DNA of 64,000 bases from Arthrobacter luteolus NBRC 107841 (lineage in GTDB: Bacteria; Actinomycetota; Actinomycetes; Actinomycetales; Micrococcaceae). The stretch is from NCBI RefSeq assembly GCF_001552075.1, contig NZ_BCQM01000001.1, positions 62,001 to 126,000 of the forward strand. The letters run 5' to 3'. This document shows, one piece after another, positions 37,685-47,319 of this stretch. The position numbers were made by a program, and so were the translations under genes. The notes beneath the pieces are model-generated. The model did no database searches and was not told where the DNA came from. It saw only the letters and a list, made by a program, of their open reading frames with translations. Every line of letters begins with the position of its first letter. The stretch's first letter is position 1.

Positions 37685-38551
37685 TTACCGGCCGCGTGCC
37701 GCCGCGGAACGCACGGCGGAGGTGGCTCGCGGGCGGTCATTGAGGTCGTTGTGAGAGGTTACGGCTTCCCAGGCCGGGTCTGCTGCCAAGCGCCCGGCGA
37801 TGGCTTTGGCCTGCACCTCGGCATGCTCCATCACGAAGTATCCCCCAGGGCGCAGCAGCCTGGCTGCCGTGGCGGCCGCGGCGCCGGGCAGTTCCAGCCC
37901 GTCCGCTCCCCCGCCGTAAAGCGCCATCGCCGGATCGTGCTCTGCTGCTTCGGGTTCGTTGGGAACCGCTCCGGACGGAATGTAGGGCGGATTGGAGACG
38001 ACGACGTCGAAGGTTCCGTCGTGCCCGGGAAGCGCCGTGCGCAGATCACCTTCCAGGACAGTGACACCCAGCGGGTCAAGGTTTTTCCGGGCCCAGGCGA
38101 GGGCCAGGGGGCTCAGTTCCACCGCATAAACGTCCGAGCCGGGAACCTCGGACGCGATGGAGCCCGCCAGCGCACCGGAACCGGTGCCAAGATCCACGAC
38201 CTTCGCACCCCCCGGAACCAGCTGCGCCCGGTCGATGGCCAGCTGCGCCACGGTTTCGGTTTCCGGCCGCGGGACGAACACGCCCGGCCCAACCGCCAGC
38301 TCCAGCCTGCGGAAGTGCGCCTTGCCGGTGAGATGCTGCAGCGGGATCCGCCGGGCACGTTCGGCTACCAGCCCGGCCAGCCCCTCCGGCGCGGCGGCGT
38401 CGGTGAAGGCCAGCGCCCGCACCCGGCCCACCGACTCGCCGAGGAGGTGGGCCGCCAGCAGTTCCGCGTCGACACGCGGGCTCGGCACTCCGGCGGCGGA
38501 CAGTTCCGCCGCCGCAGCGCGCAGGGCCTGGTCAAGGGAGAGGGCCGGCAT
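37685..38551 (-). CDS. prmC: Peptide chain release factor N5-glutamine methyltransferase
   Basis: 288 aa. SAM-dependent enzyme that methylates the GGQ glutamine of RF1/RF2. The SAM motif is VVDLGTGSGALAGSIA, and FDVVVSNPPYIPSG contains NPPY, the glutamine-binding signature. The N-terminal helical domain recognises the release factor. It lies eight bases downstream of its substrate gene prfA, the classic prfA-prmC arrangement. Confidence 0.95.
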   Translation of the reverse strand: MPALSLDQALRAAAAELSAAGVPSPRVDAELLAAHLLGESVGRVRALAFTDAAAPEGLAGLVAERARRIPLQHLTGKAHFRRLELAVGPGVFVPRPETETVAQLAIDRAQLVPGGAKVVDLGTGSGALAGSIASEVPGSDVYAVELSPLALAWARKNLDPLGVTVLEGDLRTALPGHDGTFDVVVSNPPYIPSGAVPNEPEAAEHDPAMALYGGGADGLELPGAAAATAARLLRPGGYFVMEHAEVQAKAIAGRLAADPAWEAVTSHNDLNDRPRATSAVRSAAARGR

Positions 38552-38559
38552 GGGTGGAA

Positions 38560-39639
38560 CTATGCCTCGTCGCCGATGGCGTCCAGCCGGGCCTGCTCAT
38601 CCATTTCGATGGCGGCCTGAACCACGGCTTCGAGATCGCCGTTCATCACGGTATCCAGGTTGTAGGCCTTGTAACCCGTGCGGTGGTCAACAATCCGGTT
38701 TTCCGGGTAGTTGTAGGTGCGGATGCGTTCGGACCGGTCCATGGTGCGGATCTGGGACTTGCGGATGTCCGAATTCGCGGCGTCGATCTCCGCCTGCTGG
38801 TGCGCCAGGATACGGGAGCGCAGCACGCGCATCGCCGCTTCACGGTTCTGCAGCTGGGACTTCTCGTTCTGCATCGCGACCACGATCCCGGTCGGAAGGT
38901 GGGTGATCCGGACAGCGGAATCCGTGGTGTTCACCGACTGGCCGCCGGGGCCGGAGGACCGATACACGTCGATTTTCAGATCGTTCTGGCTGATTTCGAC
39001 TTCTTCGGGCTCGTCAACTTCCGGCAGGACCAGCACGCCCGCAGCAGAGGTGTGGATCCGGCCCTGTGACTCGGTGACCGGGACACGCTGCACCCGGTGC
39101 ACGCCGCCTTCGTACTTCAGGCGGGCGTAGACGCCCTCGGCGGGGTCGTTGGAGGAGCCCTTGATCGCCATGGACACGTCCTTGTAGCCGCCGAGGTCGG
39201 ATTCCGTGGCCGAAATAATCTCGGTGCGCCAGCCGCGGGTCTCCGCGTAGCGGGTGTACATACGCAGCAGGTCGCCGGCGAACAGGGCTGCCTCGTCGCC
39301 GCCCTCGCCGCCCTTGACCTCGATGATGACGTCGCGGCCGTCGTTGGGGTCCCGCGGGATCAGCAGCCGGCGCAGCTTTTCCTGAGCCTCGGCCAGCTGG
39401 TCCTTCAGCACCGGAACCTCAGCAGCGAATTCGGGATCTTCGCCAGCCATCTCCTGCGCTGCGGCGAGGTCGTCCTCCAGTCCGTGCCAGGTGTTGTAGG
39501 CGTCGACGATCCGGCTTAGCTCGGCGTAGCGGCGGCCCAGGCGGCGGGCCAGGCCCTGGTCGGCGTGCACAGCAGGATCCGAAAGCCGCATCTGGAGTTC
39601 AGCGTGCTCATCCAGCAGTCCCTGTATGGACTCAAACAT
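38560..39639 (-). CDS. prfA: Peptide chain release factor 1
   Basis: 359 aa. RF1 reads UAA and [27 protein letters not shown] carries the catalytic GGQ, and the codon-recognition region with [12 protein letters not shown] precedes it. The C-terminal [29 protein letters not shown] is intact. GGA lies eight bases upstream of the ATG. It follows rho across a 168-base gap in which the usual rpmE (L31) gene is absent. Confidence 0.96.
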   Translation of the reverse strand: MFESIQGLLDEHAELQMRLSDPAVHADQGLARRLGRRYAELSRIVDAYNTWHGLEDDLAAAQEMAGEDPEFAAEVPVLKDQLAEAQEKLRRLLIPRDPNDGRDVIIEVKGGEGGDEAALFAGDLLRMYTRYAETRGWRTEIISATESDLGGYKDVSMAIKGSSNDPAEGVYARLKYEGGVHRVQRVPVTESQGRIHTSAAGVLVLPEVDEPEEVEISQNDLKIDVYRSSGPGGQSVNTTDSAVRITHLPTGIVVAMQNEKSQLQNREAAMRVLRSRILAHQQAEIDAANSDIRKSQIRTMDRSERIRTYNYPENRIVDHRTGYKAYNLDTVMNGDLEAVVQAAIEMDEQARLDAIGDEA

Positions 39640-39754
39640 TGTTTTCCATTCTTTCTTCGCACCGTGGGGTCCGCCTGCGGACGGGGAACCCGTTGCTGTC
39701 TTGAACCATTCTCGCCCGGAGGAATACCTGCCGGTTAACCGCCAAGCCGCCCAG

Positions 39755-39786
39755 GCCCCTTAACCCTCCGAAGAGGGCCAAGGGGC
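39755..39786 (-). terminator. Nested hairpin after rho
   Basis: GCCCCTT (39755-39761) pairs with AAGGGGC (39780-39786) around an inner CCCTC-CGAA-GAGGG hairpin (39764-39777). It lies 21 bases after the rho stop and before prfA. No U-run on the minus strand. Confidence 0.6.
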
Positions 39787-39807
39787 ATGAGCGGCCAGGT
39801 AAGGCAG

Positions 39808-42015
39808 CTAATCGTTCTTGCTGCCCAGGGTGGTCTTCTGCACCTGCATCAGGAACTCGACGTTGGACTGCGTTTCCTTGATCTTGCCGGTGAGCAGTTC
39901 CAGCGCCTGCTGGGTGTCCAGCCCGGAGAGGACGCGGCGCAGGCGCCACATGATCTTGACCTCTTCAGGTGAGAGCAGGTTCTCTTCGCGGCGCGTTCCG
40001 GAGGCGTTGACATCAACAGCCGGGAAGATGCGCTTGTCCGCGAGGTTGCGGGACAGGCGCAGTTCCATGTTTCCGGTGCCCTTGAACTCTTCGAAGATGA
40101 CCTCGTCCATTTTGGAGCCGGTCTCGACGAGCGCGGTGGCCAGAATGGTCAGCGAGCCGCCGTTTTCGATGTTGCGGGCTGCACCGAAGAAACGCTTCGG
40201 CGGGTACAGGGCCGAGGAATCGACACCACCGGAGAGGATACGGCCCGACGCCGGAGCGGCCAGGTTGTAGGCACGGCCCAGGCGGGTCATGGAGTCCAGG
40301 AGAACAACCACGTCGTTACCCATTTCCACGAGGCGCTTGGCCCGCTCGATGGCGAGTTCGGCGACGGTGGTGTGGTCATCGGCCGGGCGGTCGAAGGTCG
40401 AGGCAATAACTTCGCCCTTGACCGTCCGCTGCATGTCGGTGACTTCTTCGGGACGTTCGTCCACGAGGACCATCATCAGGTGGACTTCGGGGTTGTTGAT
40501 GGAGATCGCGTTGGCAATCGCCTGCAGGATCAGCGTCTTACCGGCCTTCGGCGGGGAGACGATCAGGCCGCGCTGGCCCTTGCCGATCGGGGCCACGAGG
40601 TCGATCACGCGGGGACCGATGACCTTCGGCGAGGTCTCCAGGCGCAGGCGCTCCGACGGGTAGAGCGGAACGAGCTTGTTGAACTCGACCCGGTCCTTGT
40701 TGTCCTCGGCCGGCTTGCCGTTGACCGAGGTCAGGCGGACCAGCGCATTGAACTTCTGGCGCTGGCTGCTGCCCTGGTTCTCGCCGTCGCGCGGAGCGCG
40801 GATGGCGCCGACGACTGCGTCGCCCTTGCGCAGGTTGTACTTCTTGACCTGGGCCAGGGAAACGTACACGTCGTTCGGACCCGGGAGGTAACCGGAGGTG
40901 CGCACGAAAGCGTAGTTCTCCAGGACGTCCAGGATGCCGGCGACGGGCAGCAGGACATCGTCCTCGGTGACCTCGACGTCGTCGACGTCGGGGCTGCGGT
41001 CGCGGTTGCGGCGGCGCTCGTTGCGGTCGCGGAACCGGTCATTGCGGTCGCCCCGCTCGTTGCGGTCGTTCCGGTTGCGGTTGCGGCGGTTGCGCCCGCT
41101 GCGGCTGTTGTCATCGCCGTCAGAATCGCGGTTGCCGTCATTCCGGTTGCTGTCGCGGTCGCTGCGGTTGCCTTCGCTGCGGTTGCTGTCGCGGTCACCG
41201 CGGTTGCCCTCGCTGCGGTTGCCGTCGCGGTCGCTGCGGTTGCCCTCGCCGCGGTTGCTATCGCGGTCACCGCGGTTGCCCTCGCCGCGGTTGCTGTCGC
41301 GGTCGTTGCGGTCGTTGCGGTTGCGGCTGCGGCCCTGGCGCTCGGAACGGTCTTCCTCGCGGGAGCCTTCCTGCTTTTCGGCCGGCTTCTCCGATGCCCT
41401 GTCCGGGGCGGATTCCTGGCCGTTGGCCTCGGCGGCGGTGTCCTCGCTGCTGTTTTCCCCGTCATTGCGGCGGTTGCGGCGGTTGCGGCCGCGCTCGCGC
41501 TGGCCCTCTTCCCGGCCGTTTTCCGCGGCCGGTGCAGCAGCTGCCGGAGCATCAGCCTGCGGGGCTTCTGCGGCGTCGCTGCCGGCAGGAGTAACCACGC
41601 CGTCGCTCGCGGCGCGGCGGTTGCGGTTGCGGGTACGGGCCGGACGCTCGGTGGCCTGTTCGCTTTCGGCGGAGCCCTGGGCGTTTTCTGCCTTGGCGGC
41701 CGGAGCTGCTTCGGCCGGGGCGGACGCCTTGGCCGAACGCTCTGAGCCAGCCTTTTCGCCCTGCGGGGCGTCGGACTTGGAACCGCGGACCGGACGGTCT
41801 GCGACCGAGCCGCCACGCTGGTGGTTGGAGATGGCCGTAACCAGGTCTCCCTTGCGCATGCGCGAACCTCCGGTAATGCCCAGCTGGCCGGCCAGTGCCT
41901 GCAGCTGTGCAAGCTTCAGGCCGGCGAGCCCGGAGCTCTTGGAAGTTGCTTCACCGTTGGAACCGGCGGATGCTGATGAGTCCACACCTGCAGTCAGGTC
42001 GGTGGTATCTGTCAC
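39808..42015 (-). CDS. rho: Transcription termination factor Rho with long disordered insert
   Basis: 735 aa against about 420 in E. coli. The N-terminal Rho_N helix bundle (LAGLKLAQLQALAGQLGI, residues about 28-65) is followed by about 280 disordered residues, first Ala/Glu/Pro-rich, then Arg/Asn/Asp-rich with five 12-residue repeats. The RNA-binding S1-like domain begins about residue 345 (PVAGILDVLENYAFVRTSGY); the ATPase holds Walker A SPPKAGKTLILQ and Walker B VVVLLDSMTRLGRAYN. GTG 42015 has AAGGAT seven bases upstream. High-GC actinobacterial Rho proteins (Micrococcus, Mycobacterium) carry similar inserts that bind structured RNA. Confidence 0.96.
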   Translation of the reverse strand: MTDTTDLTAGVDSSASAGSNGEATSKSSGLAGLKLAQLQALAGQLGITGGSRMRKGDLVTAISNHQRGGSVADRPVRGSKSDAPQGEKAGSERSAKASAPAEAAPAAKAENAQGSAESEQATERPARTRNRNRRAASDGVVTPAGSDAAEAPQADAPAAAAPAAENGREEGQRERGRNRRNRRNDGENSSEDTAAEANGQESAPDRASEKPAEKQEGSREEDRSERQGRSRNRNDRNDRDSNRGEGNRGDRDSNRGEGNRSDRDGNRSEGNRGDRDSNRSEGNRSDRDSNRNDGNRDSDGDDNSRSGRNRRNRNRNDRNERGDRNDRFRDRNERRRNRDRSPDVDDVEVTEDDVLLPVAGILDVLENYAFVRTSGYLPGPNDVYVSLAQVKKYNLRKGDAVVGAIRAPRDGENQGSSQRQKFNALVRLTSVNGKPAEDNKDRVEFNKLVPLYPSERLRLETSPKVIGPRVIDLVAPIGKGQRGLIVSPPKAGKTLILQAIANAISINNPEVHLMMVLVDERPEEVTDMQRTVKGEVIASTFDRPADDHTTVAELAIERAKRLVEMGNDVVVLLDSMTRLGRAYNLAAPASGRILSGGVDSSALYPPKRFFGAARNIENGGSLTILATALVETGSKMDEVIFEEFKGTGNMELRLSRNLADKRIFPAVDVNASGTRREENLLSPEEVKIMWRLRRVLSGLDTQQALELLTGKIKETQSNVEFLMQVQKTTLGSKND
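41132..41311 (-). repeat. Five 36-base tandem repeats inside rho
   Basis: Five in-frame copies of a 36-base unit that differ at a few positions. Each encodes a 12-residue unit of the form NR(G/S/N)DRD(S/G)NR(G/S/N)(E/D)G. Copy-number change would keep the reading frame and alter only the length of the disordered insert. Confidence 0.9.
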
Positions 42016-42435
42016 GAAGGATCCTTCCCCCTCGTCGGGCGGTCCGGCGCAGTGCCGGCCGCGTTGAATGGCCCTGGAACCGTTGATTGGACATACGGTT
42101 CAGGGTTCACCTGCTGCAGGAAGTGTCCCGGCAACGGTGAATCTGCTGACGCCTTGTTTGGAGAGTCCACGGGAGTTTCGGCAGCTGCGCTGTCGGAAAA
42201 CGCGGGGATCGTTTTGATCATTGACTGACCGTTTCTTGGCAGTCTCCGGAAGGCTACACCGATGCTTGTGTTTCCGCGGGCTGGCGACGCCCCGCCGTCC
42301 GAATCGTTATGATCGATGCACAACTACCAGCTTCAGGGCTGATATTTCTGCAAAACGGTCCACAATCCGGGTCTGGGAAGAAGCCTCGGTGGTCCACAGA
42401 ACGGACGACCTGCCGGTGGAAGCACAATACGGTTA
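42016..42435 (-). other. Intergenic region upstream of rho
   Basis: 420 bases between the thrB stop and rho. No confident promoter: the best minus-strand candidate is CTGAAG, 18 bases, CATAAC (near 42310). An open frame of 69 codons (ATG at 42222) ends in TGA overlapping the rho GTG (GTGA), but its third-position GC is only about two thirds, below neighbouring genes, so coding is doubtful. A long rho leader is likely and may serve autoregulation. Confidence 0.5.
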
Positions 42436-43431
42436 TTACCGCTGGTGCACTACCACTCTAGCACCATCTCGGTCTACGCCAAGCCGCAGCACACGCCAAT
42501 TCTCCAGCGCCTGCGCGGCGAGGTGCCGGCCAATCAGGGCCTCCGCAGCGGCCGCCTGATCAGCACCCGCAGCCAGGACCATCACAGTGGGCCCAGCCCC
42601 GGAGACGACGGCGGCGAAACCCGCCGCACGCAGCGTCCGGATGAGGGTGGCGCTGGGCTGCATCGCAGGGGCCCGGTAGGACTGATGCAGGAAATCCTCG
42701 GTCCCGGCAAGCAGCAGCGACGGATCTGTGGTCATGGCGTGCATCAGCAGCGCGGCGCGGCCGGAGTTGGCGGCCGCATCCCGGTGCGGAACGTTCTCAG
42801 GCAGCAGCCCCCGCGCGCTTTCCGTGGAAAGCTCGGTGGCTGGTATTGCCACAACCGGCACGACGCCGGGGTGGACCTGGGCGGTGACGGACCGGTACCG
42901 GCCCTCATCCTCCCACGACACCGCGAGGCCGCCGCTGAGCGCGGGAGCCACGTTGTCCGGATGGCCCTCCAGCACGGAACAGGCGTGCAGCAGCCCCGCC
43001 GCGTCCAGCTGCGCGGCTTGAGGCAGCAGCGCGTTGCCTGCCAGCACTCCGGACACGATGGCCGACGCCGAGGACCCGAGGCCGCGGCCGTGGGGTATCA
43101 CGTTTTCGCAGACCAGCTCGAAGCCGCCAATGCCGTATCCGGCGTTCCGGACGGTGTCCGCAATAGTCCGCGCCACCAGGTGCGTCCCGTCGGTCGGCAG
43201 CGTGTCTGCTCCCTCGCCGCTGATCCGCACGCTGACACCGTCCGATTCGACGGTGCGGACCCGCACGGTGTCGAACAGGCCAACCGCCATGCCCAAACTA
43301 TCGAAGCCCGGCCCCAGGTTCGCACTCGTCGCCGGCACGCGGACAGTAATGTCCTGGCCGGAGGCAACCTGCACAGCAGATGCTGTGTCCTGCGCGTCCC
43401 GGCTTACCTGGTGTACCTGTTTCACCTGCAT
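42436..43431 (-). CDS. thrB: Homoserine kinase
   Basis: 331 aa GHMP kinase that phosphorylates L-homoserine. VPATSANLGPGFDSLGMAV is the N-terminal family motif, PHGRGLGSSASAIVSG the ATP-binding loop, and GAGPTVMVLA the C-terminal GHMP motif. About 25 extra N-terminal residues (Gln/Val-rich) precede the domain; an internal start would shorten them. It follows thrC by nine bases and ends the threonine operon before the rho leader. Confidence 0.95.
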   Translation of the reverse strand: MQVKQVHQVSRDAQDTASAVQVASGQDITVRVPATSANLGPGFDSLGMAVGLFDTVRVRTVESDGVSVRISGEGADTLPTDGTHLVARTIADTVRNAGYGIGGFELVCENVIPHGRGLGSSASAIVSGVLAGNALLPQAAQLDAAGLLHACSVLEGHPDNVAPALSGGLAVSWEDEGRYRSVTAQVHPGVVPVVAIPATELSTESARGLLPENVPHRDAAANSGRAALLMHAMTTDPSLLLAGTEDFLHQSYRAPAMQPSATLIRTLRAAGFAAVVSGAGPTVMVLAAGADQAAAAEALIGRHLAAQALENWRVLRLGVDRDGARVVVHQR

Positions 43432-43440
43432 CGGCTCCGC

Positions 43441-44565
43441 TTAGCCGGCTGCCGCAGGAGCGGCCGCTTCGAGGCCCAGCGCTGCGGCGACGCTGACGAC
43501 GTCGAACTCCACCTTGGTCGGTTCGACGTCGGAGCCGTCGGCGGTCCGAAGCGCCCACTGGGGGTCCTTCAGCCCGTGGCCGGTAACGGTGATCACGATC
43601 TTCTTGCCCGTGGGGGCTTCGCCGGCGGCATGCTTCTTCAGCAGGCCGGCAACGCCGGCAGCGGAGGCCGGCTCCACGAAGACACCCTCGCGGGAGGACA
43701 GCCAGCGGTGGGCTTCAAGGATTTCGGTGTCGGTCACTGCTTCGATCAGTCCGCCGGACTCGTCGCGGGCGGCGATGGCCTGCTCCCAGGACGCGGGGTT
43801 GCCGATCCGGATGGCGGTGGCGATGGTGTCCGGTTCCGTCACCGGGTGGCCCTTGACCAGCGGTGAGGCGCCCTCTGCCTGGAAGCCCCACATCACCGGG
43901 GTCTTGGTGGCCACGGGGGCCAGCTCCGTCCCGGCGTGGTTGGTCCAGGGCTGAGCGTATTCCTGATAGCCGCGCCAGTAGGCGGTGATGTTTCCGGCGT
44001 TGCCGACAGGCAGCAGGTGGTAGTCGGGAGCGTCGCCGAGGAAATCCACCACTTCAAAGGACGCGGTCTTCTGCCCCTCGATGCGTGCCGGGTTCACGGA
44101 GTTGACCAGGAACACCGGGTACGCTTCGGCAAGTTTGCGGGCGACGTCGAGGCAGTTGTCGAAGTTCCCGTTCACCTGCAGCAGCTGCGCGCCGTGGGCA
44201 ATGGCCTGGCTGAGCTTGCCCATGGAGATCTTGCCGTCCGGAACCAGCACGGCACAGGTGATCCCGGCCTGGGTGGCGTAGGCAGCAGCGGAAGCGCTGG
44301 TGTTGCCGGTGGAGGCGCAGACAACGGCCTTCGCTCCGGCTTCCACCGCGGCCGTCATGGCCATGGTCATCCCGCGGTCCTTGAAGGAGCCGGTGGGGTT
44401 CATGCCTTCGACCTTGAGGTAGACCTCGTTGCCGGTCAGCTCCGAAAGGGCCTTTGCAAAAACCAGCGGTGTTCCGCCCTCACCGAGGGTGATGACCTCG
44501 GTGTTTTCGGTTACCGGCAGACGGTCGGCGTATTCGCGGATAACGCCGCGCCATTGATGAGCCAC
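43441..44565 (-). CDS. thrC: Threonine synthase
   Basis: 374 aa PLP enzyme that turns O-phosphohomoserine into threonine. [16 protein letters not shown] contains the PLP lysine; [15 protein letters not shown] binds the phosphate, and [14 protein letters not shown] is the glycine-rich loop. It belongs to the short plant/actinobacterial-type class. It starts four bases after hom and lies nine bases before thrB, so hom-thrC-thrB is one operon. Confidence 0.96.
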   Translation of the reverse strand: MAHQWRGVIREYADRLPVTENTEVITLGEGGTPLVFAKALSELTGNEVYLKVEGMNPTGSFKDRGMTMAMTAAVEAGAKAVVCASTGNTSASAAAYATQAGITCAVLVPDGKISMGKLSQAIAHGAQLLQVNGNFDNCLDVARKLAEAYPVFLVNSVNPARIEGQKTASFEVVDFLGDAPDYHLLPVGNAGNITAYWRGYQEYAQPWTNHAGTELAPVATKTPVMWGFQAEGASPLVKGHPVTEPDTIATAIRIGNPASWEQAIAARDESGGLIEAVTDTEILEAHRWLSSREGVFVEPASAAGVAGLLKKHAAGEAPTGKKIVITVTGHGLKDPQWALRTADGSDVEPTKVEFDVVSVAAALGLEAAAPAAAG

Positions 44566-44569
44566 GGTT

Positions 44570-45868
44570 CTAGACCCCTTCTACCCGCAGGACGGATGTG
44601 ACGGAATTGATAACGTCCAGGCCCTTGATGGCCTCGACGGTGGCCGCAAGCGCGGCCTCGGGTGCCCGGTGCGTGACGAAGCGCAGTTCGGCGGACGCTC
44701 CGGCGGCATCGGTATGGCTTTTCTGCCGCATGGTTTCGATGGAGACGCCGTGCTCGGCGAAGACCCGCGCCACGGCGGCCAGCACACCGGTTGCGTCAGC
44801 GACGTCCAGTCCGATGCTGTAGCTGGTGGTGACTTTCTCCAGGGGAAGGGCCGGAACGTGCCCGGACGCGGCTTCCACACCCATGTGGCCGCCCAGCACC
44901 AGGCGGCGGGCGACAGTGACGACGTCGCCCATCACGGCGGAGGAAGTGGGGGTGCCGCCGGCGCCCTGACCGTAGAACATCAGTTCACCGGCATTTTCGG
45001 CCTCGACGAACACTGCGTTGAAGGCGCCGTGGACCGCGGCCAGCGGGTGGGTGCGCGGCAGCAGGGTGGGATGCACGCGGACGCTGACGCCCTCGGTCCC
45101 GTCGGACTCAAACTTCTCCGCGATCGCGAGCAGTTTGATGACGAACCCGGCGTCCTTTGCCGCAGCGATGTCCTGCGCGGTGATGCCGGTGATGCCCTCG
45201 CAGGAGACGTCCTTCATCTCGAACGTGGTGTGGAAGGCCAGGGAGGCCAGGATCGCGCCCTTCGCGGCGGCGTCGTGGCCCCCGACGTCGGCGGTGGGAT
45301 CCGCCTCGGCGTAGCCCAGGCGCTGGGCCTCGGCCAGTGCGTCAGCGAACTGCGCACCGGTTGAGTCCATCTGGTCCAGGATGTAGTTGGTGGTGCCGTT
45401 GACGATGCCGAGCACACGGGTGATCCGGTCGCCGGAGAGGCTGTCGCGGATCGGGCCAAGGATCGGAATGGCGCCGGCGACGGCGGCTTCATAGGCCAGG
45501 CGGACACCGGCGGCATCGGCCTTCTCATACAGCGCTGCGCCGTCAGCCGCGAGCAGTGCCTTGTTGCCGGTGACCACGGACGCGCCGTGGCCGATGGCGT
45601 GCAGGATCAGGGTGCGGGCCGGTTCAATTCCGCCCATGAGTTCAATGACAATGTCCGCGGACTCGACGAGTGCTTCCGCGTCGGTGGTGAACAGGTCCCG
45701 GGGCAGGTCCGCATCGCGGGGAGCATCCGGGTTGCGGACCGCAATCCCGGTCAGTTCCAGGCGGGCACCTGTGCGTGCAGTGAGGTCAGCGGCATCATCA
45801 AGGAGGATTCGTGCCACCTGGGATCCCACGTTGCCGCATCCCAACAGGGCTACTTTGAGGGTCTTCAT
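44570..45868 (-). CDS. hom: Homoserine dehydrogenase
   Basis: 432 aa. It reduces aspartate semialdehyde to homoserine with NAD(P)[18 protein letters not shown] is the Rossmann motif; [23 protein letters not shown] is the catalytic-domain signature with active-site Asp and Lys. The C-terminal 80 residues ([26 protein letters not shown]) form an ACT domain, consistent with feedback control by threonine. No aspartokinase domain is fused. It precedes thrC by four bases. Confidence 0.96.
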   Translation of the reverse strand: MKTLKVALLGCGNVGSQVARILLDDAADLTARTGARLELTGIAVRNPDAPRDADLPRDLFTTDAEALVESADIVIELMGGIEPARTLILHAIGHGASVVTGNKALLAADGAALYEKADAAGVRLAYEAAVAGAIPILGPIRDSLSGDRITRVLGIVNGTTNYILDQMDSTGAQFADALAEAQRLGYAEADPTADVGGHDAAAKGAILASLAFHTTFEMKDVSCEGITGITAQDIAAAKDAGFVIKLLAIAEKFESDGTEGVSVRVHPTLLPRTHPLAAVHGAFNAVFVEAENAGELMFYGQGAGGTPTSSAVMGDVVTVARRLVLGGHMGVEAASGHVPALPLEKVTTSYSIGLDVADATGVLAAVARVFAEHGVSIETMRQKSHTDAAGASAELRFVTHRAPEAALAATVEAIKGLDVINSVTSVLRVEGV

Positions 45869-45882
45869 TTCTGTGCCTTCTC

Positions 45883-47313
45883 CTATGCCGGTTCTGAAAC
45901 GTCCCGCGCCAGCAGGTCGTCTTCGGTTTCGCCGCGGATGATCAGCCGCGCAGCACCATCACGGACAGCGACGACGGGCGGGCGGGCGATGTAGTTGTAG
46001 TTGCTGGAGAGCGCCCAGCAGTAGGCGCCGGTGCCGGGAACGGCCAGCAGGTCCCCGTGGTCTACATCCGAGGGCAGGTAAACATCCCTGACTACTATGT
46101 CCCCGCTCTCGCAGTGTTTGCCAACCACGCGCGACATAACCGCGTCATGATTCGAGGCGCGGGAGGCCAGCACGGCGGTGTAATCGGCGTCGTACAGGAC
46201 AGGCCGGGCGTTGTCGCTCATACCGCCGTCAACTGACACGTACCGGCGCGGCGCACTTGCGCCGCCGGGGGTGTCAACGCGGACCGTTTTGATTGTCCCG
46301 GCGCGGTAGAGGGTGAAGGTGGTCGGCCCCACGATCGCGCGGCCGGGTTCAATCGAAATCCGCGGAACGGCCAGGCCCAGTTCGGTGCAGGTGGCTCCGA
46401 CGACGGCGGCCATGGCCTTGGCGATCTCCGCCGCAGGACGGGGGGTGTCGGCCTCTGTGTAGGCGATGCCGTAGCCGCCGCCCAGGTCAAGTTCGGGCAG
46501 TTCGACGCCGTGCGCCTGCTTGATCTCCGCCATAAACGCCAGCAGGCGGCGGGCAGCGAGTTCGAAACCGGCGGGATCGAAGATCTGCGAACCAATGTGG
46601 CTGTGCAGTCCCAGGAGCCGGATTCCGGGGTTCGCCAGCGCTGCCGCAACGGCTGCTGCTGCGGGCGAGGTACCCGTTTCCGGGTCCGGAGCCATGGACA
46701 GGCCGAACTTCTGGTCCTCATGGGCAGTGGCAATGAACTCGTGCGTGTGGGCATGGACGCCGGGGGTCAGCCGCAGCATCACGTTGGCACGGACCCCGCG
46801 GGAGGAGGCGAGTGCACCCAGCCGGTCCAGTTCCGGCAGTGAATCGACGACGATCCGGCCCAGTTCCATTTCCAGCGCCCGGCTGAGCTCGGCATCGGAC
46901 TTGTTGTTTCCGTGCAGGCCCAGGTTTGCCCCGGGGATGCCGGCCCGCCTGGCGACGGCGAGCTCCCCGCCCGAACAGGTGTCCAGCCGGAGCCCTTCAT
47001 CGGCCACCCAGCGGGCGATTTCGGTGCAGAGGAAGGACTTGCCTGCGTAATAGACGTCCACTCCCCCGCACAATTCGGCGAAGGCCGCGTCAAAGGAATC
47101 CTTGAAGTCCCGGGCGCGGGCGCGGAAGTCCGCTTCGGAGACCACGAACAGCGGGGTACCGTACTCTGCGGCGAGGGCCGAAACCGGAATACCGGAAATT
47201 TCCAGTTCCCCGTTCCCGCTGCGGCTCACGTCGCGCGCCCAGATGTCTCCGGCGAGTGCGTTGGCGTCCTCGGGGTAGCTCAGCCACCCGGGGGCCAGCT
47301 CAGATGCGGTCAT
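45883..47313 (-). CDS. lysA: Diaminopimelate decarboxylase
   Basis: 476 aa PLP enzyme, last step of lysine synthesis. VDVYYAGKSFLCTEIARWV holds the PLP lysine; LHSHIGSQIFD, DLGGGYGIAY and ESGDIVVRDVYLP (with the second-subunit Cys of the active site) are present. It sits between argS and hom, seven bases after the argS stop, as in other Actinobacteria where argS-lysA are paired. Confidence 0.96.
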   Translation of the reverse strand: MTASELAPGWLSYPEDANALAGDIWARDVSRSGNGELEISGIPVSALAAEYGTPLFVVSEADFRARARDFKDSFDAAFAELCGGVDVYYAGKSFLCTEIARWVADEGLRLDTCSGGELAVARRAGIPGANLGLHGNNKSDAELSRALEMELGRIVVDSLPELDRLGALASSRGVRANVMLRLTPGVHAHTHEFIATAHEDQKFGLSMAPDPETGTSPAAAAVAAALANPGIRLLGLHSHIGSQIFDPAGFELAARRLLAFMAEIKQAHGVELPELDLGGGYGIAYTEADTPRPAAEIAKAMAAVVGATCTELGLAVPRISIEPGRAIVGPTTFTLYRAGTIKTVRVDTPGGASAPRRYVSVDGGMSDNARPVLYDADYTAVLASRASNHDAVMSRVVGKHCESGDIVVRDVYLPSDVDHGDLLAVPGTGAYCWALSSNYNYIARPPVVAVRDGAARLIIRGETEDDLLARDVSEPA

Positions 47314-47319
47314 GGCTGC

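Noticed and set aside
41132-41311. Tandem repeats considered as a CRISPR-like array
   Set aside because: Repeats are contiguous without spacers, in frame, and encode part of Rho.
40372-41745. Long Val/Ala-rich plus-strand frame over the rho insert
   Set aside because: It is the complement of the Arg/Asn/Asp repeats; its low complexity comes from them and it has no start context.
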